Source: Macrosoma leucophasiata
Taxonomy: Eukaryota > Arthropoda > Insecta > Lepidoptera > Hedylidae
Assembly: GCA_036365455.1 (NCBI GenBank)
Contig: JAWQUS010000026.1
Coordinates: 12,480,001-12,544,000, forward strand
Reading direction: 5' to 3'
DNA length: 64,000 bases
Both the position numbers and the translations under genes were made by a program. Positions 45,474-58,427 of this stretch are shown one piece after another (the stretch's first letter is position 1; every line of letters begins with the position of its first letter). The notes beneath the pieces are model-generated. The model was not told the origin of the DNA. It was given only the letters and a program-made list of their open reading frames with translations, and did not search any database.

Positions 45474-45722
45474 TACGTTTTCATATTTATCCACTACGAC
45501 TAAACCTTTCCCCCGAATCACTCCGTTTATTAGTGAGAACTGCTTGTACTGTAGTTTTTTGGCACAACATTAGGATAGATTTTTTAGGCAAGTCTACATT
45601 TCGTATAAAAAAATTTTCTTTTAGTTATGATGAAACCGTAAAGAAAGAAATATGCTATTCTCATATAAGGTAAGTAAGAAACTGCGGTTCGGCGTCATCA
45701 ACAGCAGCAGTTTTTTTATGTT

Positions 45723-45978
45723 ACGAAAGTGGCAAACAAACATGCAGCTAACATTGATGATAAGTGATGAGTGCAGCCTATAGACATCTACACAAAAACC
45801 AGAGGTCAAAATGCAGATGCGGTGCCACCTCTGAGGCCTAAGTCGTTATGTCTCTGTGATTGTTATTACGGGGCCATACATTACCATCTAACCGGCATAC
45901 GATACTGCTGAACACTACCATTTGGTGGCAGATAGATTAGGTGATGCGGTGGTGCCTACCTGGAACTCTACCACCAGT
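45723..45978 (-). repeat. Family A SINE-like repeat, full length
   Basis: From CGAAAGTGGCAAACAAACAT to GGAACTCTACCACCAGTAAC, with GCGGTGGTGCCTACC before the head. A T-rich run (45712-45718) precedes it on plus, matching the A tail on minus. Confidence 0.8.
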
Positions 45979-46057
45979 AACACTCAACAGTTCGCCAACT
46001 CCTCATATTTTTAATCTAATGCAGATACCTACAAGCCTAAAACGTAAAGGCCCAGTT

Positions 46058-46345
46058 TTTACTGGTGGTAGAGCTCCAGTGACGGAGCTCGCAGGCCTAG
46101 GTACCACCGCATTACCTAATATACTTGTCGCTGAATGATAGTGTTCAGCACTGTCGTGTTCCGGTCAGGTGGTAATGTACGGCCCTGTATTTTCCGGCAC
46201 AGAGGTATAACACCTTAGGCCTCAGGAGTAGTAACGCATCTGCATTTTGACTTTGGTCTTTGTGTGGGTGTCTATAGGCTGCAGTCATCACTTAACATCA
46301 ATGTGAACTGCAAGCTAGTTTGCCACTTCCAAGACATAAAAAAAA
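46058..46345 (+). repeat. Family A SINE-like repeat, full length
   Basis: The head ACTGGTGGTAGAGCTCCAGT leads through GGTCAGGTGGTAATGTACGG, CCTCAGGAGTAGTAACGCAT and TGTCTATAGGCTGCAGTCAT to GTTTGCCACTTCC and an A run (46337-46345). Any short open frames inside are by-products. Confidence 0.85.
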
Positions 46346-46611
46346 AGTTAATTACAGTTACTTTATAAACTGTTTAAAAATCGAAATAGATTAAGCTCGA
46401 CGTTCATATTAACATGTAAATGAACAAACGATTTGCTGACACCCCTGAGCACGTCTCATGTCAGTTCACAAGTTCACATGCGCCTGTCACCTGACAGTTG
46501 ACACTAGGGTTGACCCAAACGTCCAATGTGAGGTGGAGCATCCCGTTTCCACGACCTAAATATAACGGTCCGTGTCGCGTGTTCTTGACTTTTGTCCCGC
46601 TTAGTAAAGTT

Positions 46612-46870
46612 TTTACTGATGGTAGAGCTTCAGTGACGGAGCTCGCGGGCGTAGGCACCACCGCATTACCTAATATACTTGCCGCTAAATGGTAGTGTTC
46701 AGCACTATCATGTTCCGGTAAAGTGGTGGCATAACACGTTAGACCTCAGGAGTGGTAACGCATCTGCATTTTGACCTTGGTCTTTGTATGGGTGTCTATA
46801 GGCAGCAGTCATCACTTAACATCAATCTGAACTGCATGCTTGTTTACCACATCCATTACGTAAAAAAAAA
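46612..46870 (+). repeat. Family A SINE-like repeat, internally deleted
   Basis: The head ACTGATGGTAGAGCTTCAGT to the tail with A run (46861-46869). A deletion removes the text between GTTCCGGTAAAGTGG and CATAACACGTTAGACCTCAG that other copies keep. Confidence 0.85.
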
Positions 46871-46876
46871 TTAAAA

Positions 46877-46946
46877 AAAGTTAGAGAAGGATGTGAAATG
46901 TTGCAATAACTTTAATTTTAACAAATATAGTGGTGCAACCCCGGCT
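46877..46946. repeat. Single arm of the 32961-33104 MITE family
   Basis: GTTAGAGAAGGATGTGAAAT, then TTTAACAAATATAGTGGTGC and AACCCCGG match the right arm of the complete fold-back at 32961-33104. The left arm is missing and the site directly follows the A tail of a family A copy. Confidence 0.7.
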
Positions 46947-47336
46947 TAGTAAGACGGGTTTGGATGTTATTGGAGTAGACTTGAGCCTTCTGACATAGTA
47001 CTCGTATAGTCTTAGGATTTCGCGAGCTACACTCATTGAAATAAAACTAGTTTTTGGATTTATACATCGCGTATAAAGACGTTGCTCTCCAATTATCCCG
47101 ACTTCTAAGCTCTAAGCTGTTAAGCCTCTGTGATGGTAATTACAGGGCTAAATAATAGGTTGGGGAAAAAGTTTTTTCGCATTATAGTATGTATGAACTT
47201 GTAATAAAATCTCTTTGGCTGTAGTATTTGTATCTGGCTGGTTTTGGCATCATTGAAAGTTAAAATTTTAAAGAACATAATTCCAAATTCAAATTAGGCA
47301 AATGTGTGATTTTCATTTGTTTTTCGTACTGTCAAG

Positions 47337-49695
47337 ATGAGTGAATCTAATGAAGAAATTGGATACATTTTAAAATTTTACTACAAAAAAGGTAAAACTG
47401 CAACGCAACCCGCGAAAAAAAATTGCAATGTTTATGGACCTAGTGCAGTATCTGTGAGAGTAGCACAAATGAAAACGACAGATCGTGACCCAGCATTTAC
47501 ACGAACAATAAATTGATTAAGAAACGTTTTATGAATTATAAGCTCTTTGGTATTTTTTTTAAAGTTGTAAAAGTTGAGGTTTTTGATAATGAAAATAAAA
47601 GAAATACAGAAGACCAGTTCTATTTTCAAGTCTTTTCCTGTTATAATATGGCGACTATTTACGTTTTTTTACACGCAAACATATCAGAATGAATACGCTT
47701 TTGGTGGGAAAAAATGCATTAAAATCGATTAAGTAATTTATATTGCAGTTATAGAACTTTTTATTCTTAATTTTTATAATTATCATAAATGAGGAAAATA
47801 TATATTTACATTCTAAAATTTTATTTAAAACACTTCTAGCTCCGTGTAATTTGTGATTGTGTAAGCTCGCGATCGTTTATCCGTCATCTGTCAAAAAGAC
47901 AAAATTGCAAATCAAAAATGTCGTCACGTGACGTCACTTCATTCCTTATGTTTGAGGTGTATGTGCGCGCGCTTACCGGCTATTTCTTTTCTTTGCAATT
48001 CCGAACGGATTTGTTCCTGCCTACCTGACCAACTTTAATAAGTCTTCGTCACATTTAATGGAAGATTTTTTTATTGCAGTGACTTTTAATTTTGAATTAA
48101 TCGCTGTCATCCACTGATACAAGACCGACCAGATGCTTCGGCAATTGTTTCACGTGCCTTACATTAATTAAACGAACCAAATCCTTTGCCTTAATTTGTT
48201 CAACATTATAATTTAAATAGACGCAGAATAATGTTTTCCAGAATTGATGGAAACCTACCACAACTATTCACTGGGAAGGCTTGAAAAAGTGCCAGATGAA
48301 TGTCAGGAGACTGCCGAAATTAATGATATTTAGGTAGATGGAGGTACTTTACCTACCTAGGAATGTAGGGATTATAAATAATTTCCCTTAAGAGGTAAAG
48401 GTACAATCGTGAAGTTATTTGGTATGTTTATGAAAACATTAAATTGTATCCTGGCTTATAATAATTACCATATGTATTACTATGGTCTTATAAGCATCTC
48501 CCAGTTAGAGAACACAGGTACTGAACACCATTTAATGGACATTAGATCGATGGAATAGATTAAGTAGGTATGGACCTTTATAAAAAAAGATTAGATGTGT
48601 CAAAAATCGATATGGTATAATCGAATTATAATCGGTAAACCGTTACTGTTTCTTTAGATTTACTCAGAAACCTCAAGTTTTAGACGAGTTTATGTAAGTG
48701 TACAATTATCAGTGTTAAAATAACTACAAAGTGATATATTTGTCATGCTTGTAAGCGTTTATCGAAAGTGGGGCAAAATTGTATGCAATATCCGTCGTTG
48801 TCATTTGGTTTAAGCGTTTTCAATCCGGAAATTTTGATGTCAAAGATGCACCTCGCTCTGGTCGCCCTATTACGGATAAAATGGATGCCATTTTTGAAAA
48901 AGTGGAGCAAGATCGACATATCACTAGTTACGACGTAGCTGAAGAACTGTGAATTGATCACAAAACAGTTTTGGCGCATTTGAAAAAAGATGGGTACAAA
49001 AAAAAGCTCGATATTTGGGTACCTCACGAGCGTACTGAAAGAAACCTAATGAACCGTGTACTCATTTGTGATTCTTTATTACGACGTAATGAAACCGAAT
49101 CATTTTTGAAGAAGCTGATAACTGGTGATGAAAAGTGGATCACGTACGACTAGAACGTGCGAAAAAGGTCGTGGTCAAAGGCCGGTTAGGCTTCACAGAC
49201 TGTGGCGAAACCCGGGTTAACTCGCAATAAGGTGATTTGTGTGTGTGGTGGGATTGGAAGGGCATTATTCATTATGAGCTATTACCACCAGTCAGGACTA
49301 TCGATTCTGAACTCTACTACGAACAACTGATGAGATTAAAGCAAGAAGTTGAGAGAAAGCGACCGGAATTGATCAACAGAAGGGGTGTGGTGTTTCATCA
49401 TGATAACGCTAGACTTCACACATCTATAGCCACTCAGCAAAAATTAAGAGAGTTTTGCTGGGAGGTGTTAATGCATCCGCCGTATAGTCCTGACCTTGCA
49501 CCTTCAGATTTCCACCTGTTTCGGTCTCTTCAGAATTCTTTATGCAATGTTAGGTTAACATCACGAGAGGACTGCCAAATCCACTTGTCGCGGTATTTTG
49601 ATGAGAAGTCCCAAAACTTTTATAGCAATGGTATCATGTCCCTACCTACAAGATGGCAAAAGGTTATCGAACAAAATGGTACATACATACTTTAG
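47337..49695 (+). pseudogene. Mariner transposase, broken
   Basis: The N-terminus starts at 47337 (MSESNEEIGYILKFYYKKGK ... VRVAQ), is cut at about 47466, and resumes at 48807 (WFKRFQSGNFDVKDAPRSGR). In-frame stops follow: after VAEEL (about 48951) and after ITYD (49151). The rest runs in shifted frames until an open C-terminal 152-aa frame (49237-49695). That part holds HHDNARLHTS and, 34 residues later, the last catalytic aspartate in PYSPDLAPSD, the mariner D34D pattern. The first aspartate is in GDEKWITYD. So all three acidic residues survive, but the frame has several breaks and one large insertion. The copy cannot supply transposase. Confidence 0.9.
47467..48806. mobile_element. 1.34-kb insertion with short inverted ends inside mariner
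   Basis: The insert sits exactly at the break in the transposase text (VRVAQ / WFKRF). Its ends are inverted: AAATGAAAACGACAGAT (47467-47483) against ATCCGTCGTTGTCATTT (48790-48806), 15 of 17 bases pairing. No protein-like frame was found inside. A GC-richer part around 47925-47990 contains CACGTGACGTCAC. It is probably a non-autonomous DNA transposon of unknown superfamily. The target duplication is unclear. Confidence 0.6.
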
Positions 49696-49890
49696 TTAAA
49701 TTTAAATAAACTATATTAAAAAATGTTTTGAATTATCTTAAAAAATGCGAAGAAACTTTTTCCCCAACCTTATATTACCACCTAACCAGAACACAGTAAC
49801 CGAACACTGAATTCAATACACCACTTAGTGGTATGTAAATTAAATAGTGATATCTACGACCTCGAGCTTTTCGGAGCTCCATCAGTTAAA

Positions 49891-52800
49891 GTACCTCGCC
49901 GCATGCGTTTAAGATTAACAATTAGATTGAGGTATAAATGGATTCCTGATTGTATGCAGACGTCACGTCACCGGTTATAGTTTTTAATATGTCGCGAGCC
50001 TATGGACATACATCGGTAGGTATATTTCCAGGCTGAGCTGTCTCATTGGGCTGTTTCGAGATAAACCCACATGCATAAAAAAAAGAAGCTTCTGAAGATA
50101 GACAATGCCCACATAAACGACACAAAGTAAGCGTAGTGACCACTCAATTTACATGTGCCTAGAAACGTGATGTTCTAATATGTTCGGTCATTCCACATCC
50201 ACTTGTCTTATTATTAACACTGTATTCTATTTCAAAATTAACACAAACAATTCTATTAAAGTTTATAAAATGTACATGTATAGGTATTTGTGTTGTAAAT
50301 TACTCGCGATGTACTCCAGACTTTATTTTAGTACCTAGATACTAATAAGGATTGTGGTATATATTTAACAATACATTACGTGTGTTATTATGTATCTCTG
50401 CCGTTTTGATTTACGGGTCTAGAGCCTCAAGCCCCTCCCCCCCCCCTTCCAAAATCTTCAAGACTAGTCAATCTAAAAATTCTCATGTTCAATCTTATGT
50501 TTATGAAAATGTACTCGTATTAGGTCTTTAAATAACTGTTACAAATCTTAATCAAGTGAAAGAGAGAGTGTTTCCTATAAATCACTCTCAAGCTCGCAAT
50601 TGTTCCAATTTAAAATAATATCAGCTCGTATATAAATGTAATGGCCCTAAAACTACACATTCTAAGCCTTGGAAATGGTGCGTTGAAGCCTTTAGTTTTT
50701 TTCTGGTTTCTTTGGACCCCCTTGCTAACATTTATTGCCTTTTTCATTACAAGCACACACCTAATGTATGGTGCCTCACCATTCATCCATGAAACACCCA
50801 ACACAGCTGTCAACGTATAGGGAAACGTGCAACATAAAACCTATTGCGCCAATACAAATATTAGCATAACAATACAATTAATTTACTCGAATACAAACAT
50901 CGTTGGAAATGGATAGTGTATTAGCAATAGACAATGCATAGGTATGAAATGAAACCCGTGCTGGGACACGTGAGCATAATTCTCATTCGCTAAATATGGG
51001 AAAATGATTGCAATCCTGCGCTTGCGCTATCTGCCAGGAAGTGCGGTCACGCGACTACATTTTTAATAGGTTAGTATGACACATTCATGCCTGTCCTCAT
51101 AAAATATAATCTTAGGGCTCATTGAACCACAGGCATGTCTTCATTGGAGGAAAGGAGGAGGGGTACATAATTATGTTGGTGCGGGACTTGGTGCACTTGA
51201 GTTAGCTGCGATAAAAACTAAAACGACTACTATTACTAGCTATTGAGACAGACTCACTTTCCTGCTGTAAAAATTCTCGCATCTGTCCTGTCAAAAGTAG
51301 TGTGCCTTTGTTAAAGTAAGCACACGAATTAAATACAGAATCAGCTAGCAGATTCAAACGCAAAAGGAGACGAGAAAATAAAAATAGAACTCTGTTCCTT
51401 TATACCCAGCTTAGAAAACTCTGTTCCTTTATACACAACAAAAAAATATAATATCTACCTATACAATAACTGATTTCATGGAAATAATGTGATAGGTACT
51501 TACTTAAAAAATTAAATAAAAAACAGACTTCACGAATCAATAATGTCATTAAACAGTGTGAATTGGTGCAATATATAACTAGATAACTATATCGATTGCT
51601 AAATAAAGCATCGAATAAATCAATAAATTAGAAAAGGCTATAAAACTAATAATGCTCATGAAAATTTGCTACTAAAAGTAGCCAGCGATAGCCGTCTTAA
51701 CTATTTCAGCATAAACATTAAATAATCCAATAATGCTTAGTAGGTATACGCATTAAAGAGAGTCTTCCTCTAAATGTATAAAAACATTGAGAATAATATA
51801 AATATTGCCATAAAATATGCCTAAGTAACTTTAAACTTGCTGGTAAACTTATAAAATGTAAAGTTTCTCTCGATTTCTCACTAATCAATTTAGGAATTTA
51901 CAGAATTGGTTAAGTAATTAAGCGACTAGCCAAGATTAGATAAAGCACCATAATTTGTGGTAACAACTCAATTATTGTGATTTTAAAATCGTGACCGAAG
52001 TTTGAGAATTTCAATATAGAATTAGGTAATACAATTTCGCTTTCCGAAATATTTTCTTACTACATTAAGAGCTTTATTATTAAACAAATAAAGGTCGTAG
52101 CGCCAGCCAGCTTCTCAGAATACATCTCGGCATGCCAATTTGTTTGTTGCATCATCAGATAAAGAAAGAAAAATAAGTCAACACTACACCGTCCATCTTA
52201 TAATGATCTATCAATACAACATCGGTGTCGTATGGCAAACATTTGAGTTACGGCGCCTGTTACAATTACATAAAACTAATTGGACGGGCCTTTGGAGCAG
52301 AATGAAATATCTCGTGCCAACACCTCGGTCACGACTTGGGAGATCTCTTCGCTATTATTATTTGCTTCAGATTTACTTCAACGAGACGGATTCTTATTCG
52401 TTATATCGGTTTCGTTTTTTTTTATCAAAATGTTATCATCCAATAAAAATAGATAGTTTCGTGTATTCTCCTGAAAAGACTTCCTCCATTTAAATCCATT
52501 ATTGATGTTGAATTATTTGTCATCCAACATCCTTAATGTTTTCGATCTTTCTTTTCGTTCTTTCATCAAAATTATAATATTACCTTAAAGCATTGAGTAT
52601 TTTATTCATTAACTGACTTATGGAAGTATCCATTACTAGTAAAATTGACCATGTAATCTATGCCCAAAATTCTCTAAGCTTCAATGTTAATTCTAATTCG
52701 GATGTGTCTAAATAGATACCTAATTGGAGTTTTCGCTACAGTTTCCACTTCTCAAAATATATTCTAAACTTTTAGCTCCTGACTATTATCGTACAGTCAT

Positions 52801-55800
52801 TTTAGAGAATTCAAATGGTTGGCCACTATTTTACCTACTTCAACTGAACACAGATGGAGACGGTTATATGCAAATTTAATCTGAAGAAATGCGACCTTCA
52901 ATAGTATAGCGACAAAAAAGACATTACACAAGGTCATGCTTTACCATAAGAAGTGTTACAAGCCCTCGCTTTTAAGGTTCTAGATATACAAAGGTAAGAT
53001 AATACAAAAAAGGTAAATTATGAACATACTTTACTGATCGGACTCGCTTATTTTAACTAGGTAATTATTATGATAATATTTAAGGCTATAAAAATTCTAA
53101 GTATTTTAGCTCAAAAAAACGTCAGGAATACTATCAATATAAGCACATAATAATGTTAGGTAAGTATGTCGAGTTCAGTTTTAATTACAAAAATATAATA
53201 TGAATTTAAAACTTCTTCTGTTATACATTTTACGCTTATACCTATAACTACAGCTATCTTTTTTACAAAACAAGTTACGCCTTCATTTAAAAAGGAGTTT
53301 CTACCTACAGTCTACGTTCATTGTCAAATAACAAACCTTATGATTGATTACGACAAACAAACAGCTATGACTAAGCTACATATCAGAAATCTACAATATT
53401 CAAATGGATCGTATGTAAGGTAGGTAATAGTAGTATGTAACTCTGTAAAAAACACGATAAAAAGCAGCAACGCGTGACGACGCATCGTAAAAAATTTCCA
53501 GGTTTTTGCTCCTACCTCTCCCGACAATGAAACCGGTTTTTTAAAAACGCCTTTCTCTCGTTCTGTTTTCTTAAAAATATTACAAGGAAAAAGTTTCGTA
53601 TTTTATAAACAGAATTGTGATATGTCATTGATGAATCTGTTTCTTAGACGAGATCAAAATAGACGTATTCGCCGGTGTTCATTTTCGTAGATTTTATTTT
53701 CAACCGGAAATCTTATAAATTTTGCAGGTATAACCGTGAGTTTTTTCCTGTCCCCGACTTAAATTTCATATTATTACATTTATTACCTATGATATCAAAA
53801 AATGGGTGTTATCCATTTTATTGAGCATACACAGAGAAGGGTTTAGATAAATTTTCGGGTACATACTCGTATAGTTTTGAGTTTTTAGACAACCACAGTT
53901 TAGTTTTAACAATTTTTTGAATGAATGAAATAATGCAAGATAATTCAGTTATTTCAATTTGAATTACCGCAAACACTTATTATAATCCTCATAATACCGT
54001 AATTTGAGTTACATAAATCATGGACAATACAATAATGCGTTCTTTCCTTTTCGATAATGAAAGAGCGGTAATCCTTCAGGTAACTCCATATCATTCGATA
54101 TCGTATATTACACTTCAACGTAATCGATTCTAATGCGCACAACCGCAAACCATCTTCCAAGTGAAATGTAAATACTTATTGCTTCACTTCAATCATTTAC
54201 TTCAATGGCATCAATGTTGTACCATGTGCATTAACCTTCAAACCCTCAATTAACTTTCACACATAATTAGACCTTGCTCTATTTATAATCCCAAGAAACG
54301 AGTATTTCCAAGATCTCTTCATTTATTCAAAAAATATCAATTGTAGCATTTGTTAACTGTATAGTATCCATGCGTACAAACAGATCTTTTTCTACCACCA
54401 AGAATCTTGAAACAATATTCAATATTTTCTTTCCACTCAATATCCGAAATGTAGCCGCCAATATACAGCATTACATAACTGTCAATGATGAGCAGATATT
54501 GAAGCAATATATCATCATCTTGCTGTGTGGGGTCGACTGTCGTATTTTTATATTAAACATTTGGTCTGTAATATTTGTCGTATTGATTTTCAATATTTCA
54601 TGTCTCTTCTTATTTCACTAAGCAAACGAACCCTCGTAAGGCTCGATTTTTCGAAGTTTATGATAGCTTATTAGTACCATAGGCCTCTGAATATCTGCAG
54701 CTAAATAGTGCTATTTCTGTTTCAGTTATATGCTTACCAAGTTATACGAATCCATAAAATCTTTAGTCTCAAAACAAGAAACTCATTGATAGTAGGTTGA
54801 GTTCTTGGTCATCACGAAGAAAACCGGCTTACCTTAGTAGGTATCTCACATCTTCTAAAACAGTAAAAACCAAAGAGATACGCAAAGGAATCTTTCGAAG
54901 TAAAGATTTAGGTATTGAATCATGATCGTGAATACACCTGCCGTGCCTAGTGATTATGAATATGATATAATTTTAAGGAGCGTCGTGTTGTGACGCTACA
55001 TTACGAACGAGGCAAGTGAAGGTTAGGTATGCGCAAATCTTATGTATGTATGTTTGGATATTATAACAGCCAATTTATTGATTATTAATTCGTATTGATG
55101 CGTTATATTTTAATATTGAAAGTTAAATAAAGATTTATAAATTCAAATTATTATAATAAACGTCAAAATAAATTTTGCTACTATTTAAATGGCATCTGTA
55201 CCGGAGACATAAGACAAGCATCTGTTGTGACAATGACCAAAGCTAATTAATTGCAACAAAATGGTGATTTATCATTTTGGCCACGGTAATAACCTTCGTT
55301 GTCATAAATCAACCACAAAGTCATCAATCATCATTAAACCTTTTATAAATATAAATTATTTAAGTAATGTAACCTATGTAAACTAAAAATGGAAACGGAC
55401 CCAAAGTATGGCCTTGAGAAACGACCATTAATATTTTCGGACCTAGTCATTGATGTCGTGAACTACAAGTTTAAGTACACTTTTACACTGCTTAAATGTT
55501 TCCTTCACGACAGTAATCCCCAAAGGGGTGACCATTCAAGCATACATGCAAACTGCCATGATTCCCTAGTGTACGATTTTTTCTAGCACTAACCCTAACC
55601 AAAGCATTGAAAACATGATCCTAGCCTAGCGATAGTATCCTGCTACCTCTAGAATCCTGAGACAGTTAGTAATCTTAGTACCTACATATACTTGAATTTA
55701 TATCGCCTCTAATTATTCAGTCAAAAGATAAATCTCAAATCTCTATTTCTCTCAATTAAATGTACCATAATTAAATCATCAAATGCCTCTTAAATCACGT

Positions 55801-57440
55801 TAAAATATACATCATTATAAGTAGTTATAATATTTATTCGTTCATTTATAAATCTATAACAAGCACTTTTCAAAGTCAATACAATATAGGTATTCATTTA
55901 CTAAAGCAAATAACATCAAACAAGTTATAATTCAATATTTAATACGAGTGTATCATATTAACTCATATCACAAGTAAATAGCTGATACAACATTCAAACC
56001 ACAAACAAAACCATTGCGTAACAGATAAGCAGCCACGTGAACAATAACAATAAAAAACAGCAGCTGCTCTGGTTCTATGTGTGTCACTATCGACTCTAAT
56101 TTGAACGTGCCAAATTAGATGAACTCGTTAGTAGAGTTAATAATATTTTTGCGTCGAATAGTTCAATTGAAACAGACATGTACATGGACGACGAAATAAA
56201 ATAATCTGATATTAAAGAAACTTAATTATTCGTCTCATTTGCCAACAATTGTTGTAAATTTGTATACATATTGCATTAGAAGTGCGTAATTTGATATTCA
56301 ATTACTAAAAACACAGCATTAAACTTCTAATGTGTGTGCTTGAGCAAACCATGAGGATCACGAAGAAATTTTATTTCTATCAAAATTTGAATAATACATG
56401 AAACACACAATAATGATAGTTGTCAGATTCCTGAGCTCGATGTTTTATTTTTATAATTACCTTATTTTTATACTCCTAAATAGTTATTCCAACCATGTGG
56501 TAATAGCTCCATAGTTACTAATCGATTCATGACTATAAAATCTTCAGCCTCTAAATTGGCAAAGTATCACAAGGACTCTAGTTTTTTGTACCTTCCTATT
56601 AACTCAATCTTCGGTTTAATAATTGGCGACTACACGACGGTAATTACGTTGGCAAAATGTTCATATCATTCTTAATTGTGCTTGTGTCAATAACTTCCTG
56701 AATATGTGCATTATCACGATTCGAAACCTGAATACTCATCCCAGTAATCAACTTCAATTATTGAGTATCTGTGAGAATTAAAACGGAATAATTCTCATTT
56801 TAAGTGATATAATTAAGTTATTTTAAGACCATGCAGATAAGTGAGCACTGTATTTTAATTTTTTTTCAATGCCACATCCATTAATTTTATTTTAACGACC
56901 CACGTGGGTGAACTTTACATTAAATGCGAAATTAAAAACAATGCAAATTAAATCGTCTGTTTATTTACGAGTATTTATACCATAGATTTCCGCCGGAAAC
57001 TGTAAACTGAGCAGTTCAGGGTTGCAAGGATCTTAGTATTTTTTCTATTAATTAATTCTGGAAGAGCTACCGTCTACCAATCATTGAACTGTGATCAACC
57101 GAATCAAAATTAAGGAAAGGTAATAGAACTGTAATCATTTAAATTGTTGGCCAATTTCAATTTAAACACTCAGTAATGTTTGACGTCCTTGACAACAACT
57201 AGGTATTAGTTAAAAGAAATATGTGACAATAAGACTATGCGGTATTTTAAATAACCTGAGATTATTCTTAAATGCTGTAGTTTCCCGCATCGCAATAAAT
57301 TTCACAACTTTATACCTATGAAAAGCATTTTCTTTGGAGCTATTGCGTAAATGCTGTCATGAAAATTAAATAATATATCAACCTGAAATAAATAAATATT
57401 GGATTCACTATTTTGTTTTATTTTGAGAATGTAAACATAC
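49891..57440. other. Long non-coding stretch
   Basis: About 7.5 kb of AT-rich DNA. No protein-like exon, RNA gene or bounded repeat was supported. The frame at 52140-52493 (117 codons) has no recognisable motif. A short tRNA-SINE tail-like text occurs near 55514-55555 (CAAGCATACATGCAAACTGC), and a run of C at about 50437-50448. It is possibly the first intron of the aminotransferase-like gene that starts at 57624 and reads leftward. Confidence 0.4.
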
Positions 57441-57624
57441 CTTTTCTCCTGCCGAAGGGTCCACAAAACGTGTTGCCTTTTCCAATAATATTATCATCAA
57501 TGTATTTGATCAGCTTCGCAGCTTCCTCGGACTTCTGTCCACGGCCCCATCTCGAAGGCAGATCTTCTTGCATGGATTCTGATTTACCTTTTGTGCCTCT
57601 TGATTTCTTCAAAACACTTGTCAT
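57441..57624 (-). CDS. First coding exon, probable aminotransferase class-V family protein
   Basis: A 61-codon exon starting at an ATG (57624) and ending at a good donor, AAAAG|GTATGT, with phase 1. It encodes MTSVLKKSRGTKGKSESMQE, then a stretch rich in charged residues, then AAKLIKYIDDNIIGKGNTF and GPFGRRK. The IDDNIIG...F.GPFG.RK pattern is how I recall the N-terminus of PLP-dependent, cysteine-desulfurase-like class-V aminotransferases, just before the conserved YxDYTASGR segment that would be in exon 2. That exon and the PLP lysine are not in what I could read to the left, so the reaction is unknown. It lies head to head with the RIB43A-like gene. The identification is from memory of the family; the exon itself is well supported. 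Confidence 0.5.
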
Positions 57625-57961
57625 ATTACCGTCACATTACACATGTGCTTATGGCTTTATCACAGTCACGACTCACTTTTTTTTTAATATCGAGTATTAA
57701 GAATCACTGGACGTAGGTAATGCCTATAAGTAAATATATTCCGGCGCGCGGAAATTGTAAGACTCAAGCACACGTTCGACGCAATGCGAGTTTATCGAAC
57801 GAATGATGCCTCGTTGCCTGCACTATAGTCGCTATCTTGTACTGGCCTAGCTGTGCGTACTATGCTTATGTCGCCGTAACAACGTCAGATTTGTGTTGCC
57901 ATGAAAGATTATTGTGAACTAATGGTAATTTTTGAGACAAAATTAATACTCCTGAAAAGTG

Positions 57962-58262
57962 ATGCCTATTTTTGAACGAAAAGAAGACTGGAAAGACCTG
58001 TTTTGGATGGAACCAAGCAACTATACAATAAATCACTTGAAGTCAAAGTATAGTTATAAAATAATTATTATGTTTTAATTAGGTACATAGGACCGGTAGT
58101 AGTTTTAATTAAAGAGACACAAAACCTTTAGAGAAGCTTCTATGTGGCCCGTAGGCTGCAACAAAGATTTGTTTACTTTGACTTAAAGTGATTTATTGTA
58201 TAGTTGCTTGGTTCCAGCCAAAACAGATCTTTCCAGTCTTCTCTTCGCTGAAAAATACGGAG
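57962..58262. repeat. Fold-back MITE with about 85-bp arms in the divergent promoter
   Basis: The left arm (57962-58049: AGAAGACTGGAAAGACCTGT, TGGAACCAAGCAACTATACA, AATAAATCACTTGAAGTCAA) is inverted at 58174-58262 with few mismatches. The about 125-bp centre is unrelated. It lies between the two opposing host genes. Confidence 0.85.
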
Positions 58263-58427
58263 TCATTTATTTACTTTACCTAAGCGTTAAGATTAAGTAT
58301 GGTCGTTTAATAGCCTACTTACATAAAAATGCTGCCCCATAAACCATTATTCCTCCAAAATATTTTTTCCAGATAGCAAAAAACTTTAAAAAATAAAAGT
58401 TGAGACTGGATGTTATTTTGAAGAATT

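Larger units (their letters stand above)
47155..49772 (+). mobile_element. Mariner transposon, inactivated and interrupted
   Basis: The terminal inverted repeats are about 28 bp: left AGGTTGGGGAAAAAG plus TTTTTTCGCAT, right the same with one inner change and altered outermost bases. TA duplications lie at 47153-47154 and 49773-49774, found by comparing the split host repeat with intact copies. The length of about 2.6 kb is twice a normal mariner because of a 1.34-kb insertion at 47467-48806. Without it the element would be about 1.28 kb. Confidence 0.88.
47108..49890 (-). repeat. Family A SINE-like repeat split by mariner
   Basis: The left piece 47108-47154 (AAGCCTCTGTGATGGTAATT through GGGCTAAATA) and the right piece 49773-49890 (TATTACCACCTAACCAGAAC through CGAGCTTTTCGGAGCTCCAT) join into one normal copy once the intervening 2.6 kb and one TA are removed. 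The repaired junction has the same length as in other copies. Confidence 0.75.

Noticed and set aside
45941..46695. Short frames with shared text (ELAGLGTTALPNILVAE-like) at two places
   Set aside because: Both come from the head of family A repeats; the similarity is due to the repeat, not to a protein family.
47432..47629. Minus-strand frame inside the mariner insert
   Set aside because: It overlaps the boundary of the insertion and the transposase N-terminus on the other strand; no motif is present.
52140..52493. 117-codon frame in the 50-57 kb desert
   Set aside because: It starts at a non-ATG codon and has no motif or splice context; length alone is not convincing in this amount of sequence.
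57413..57700. Plus-strand frame of 95 codons
   Set aside because: It is antisense to the aminotransferase-like first exon, which has a start codon and a strong donor site on the other strand.
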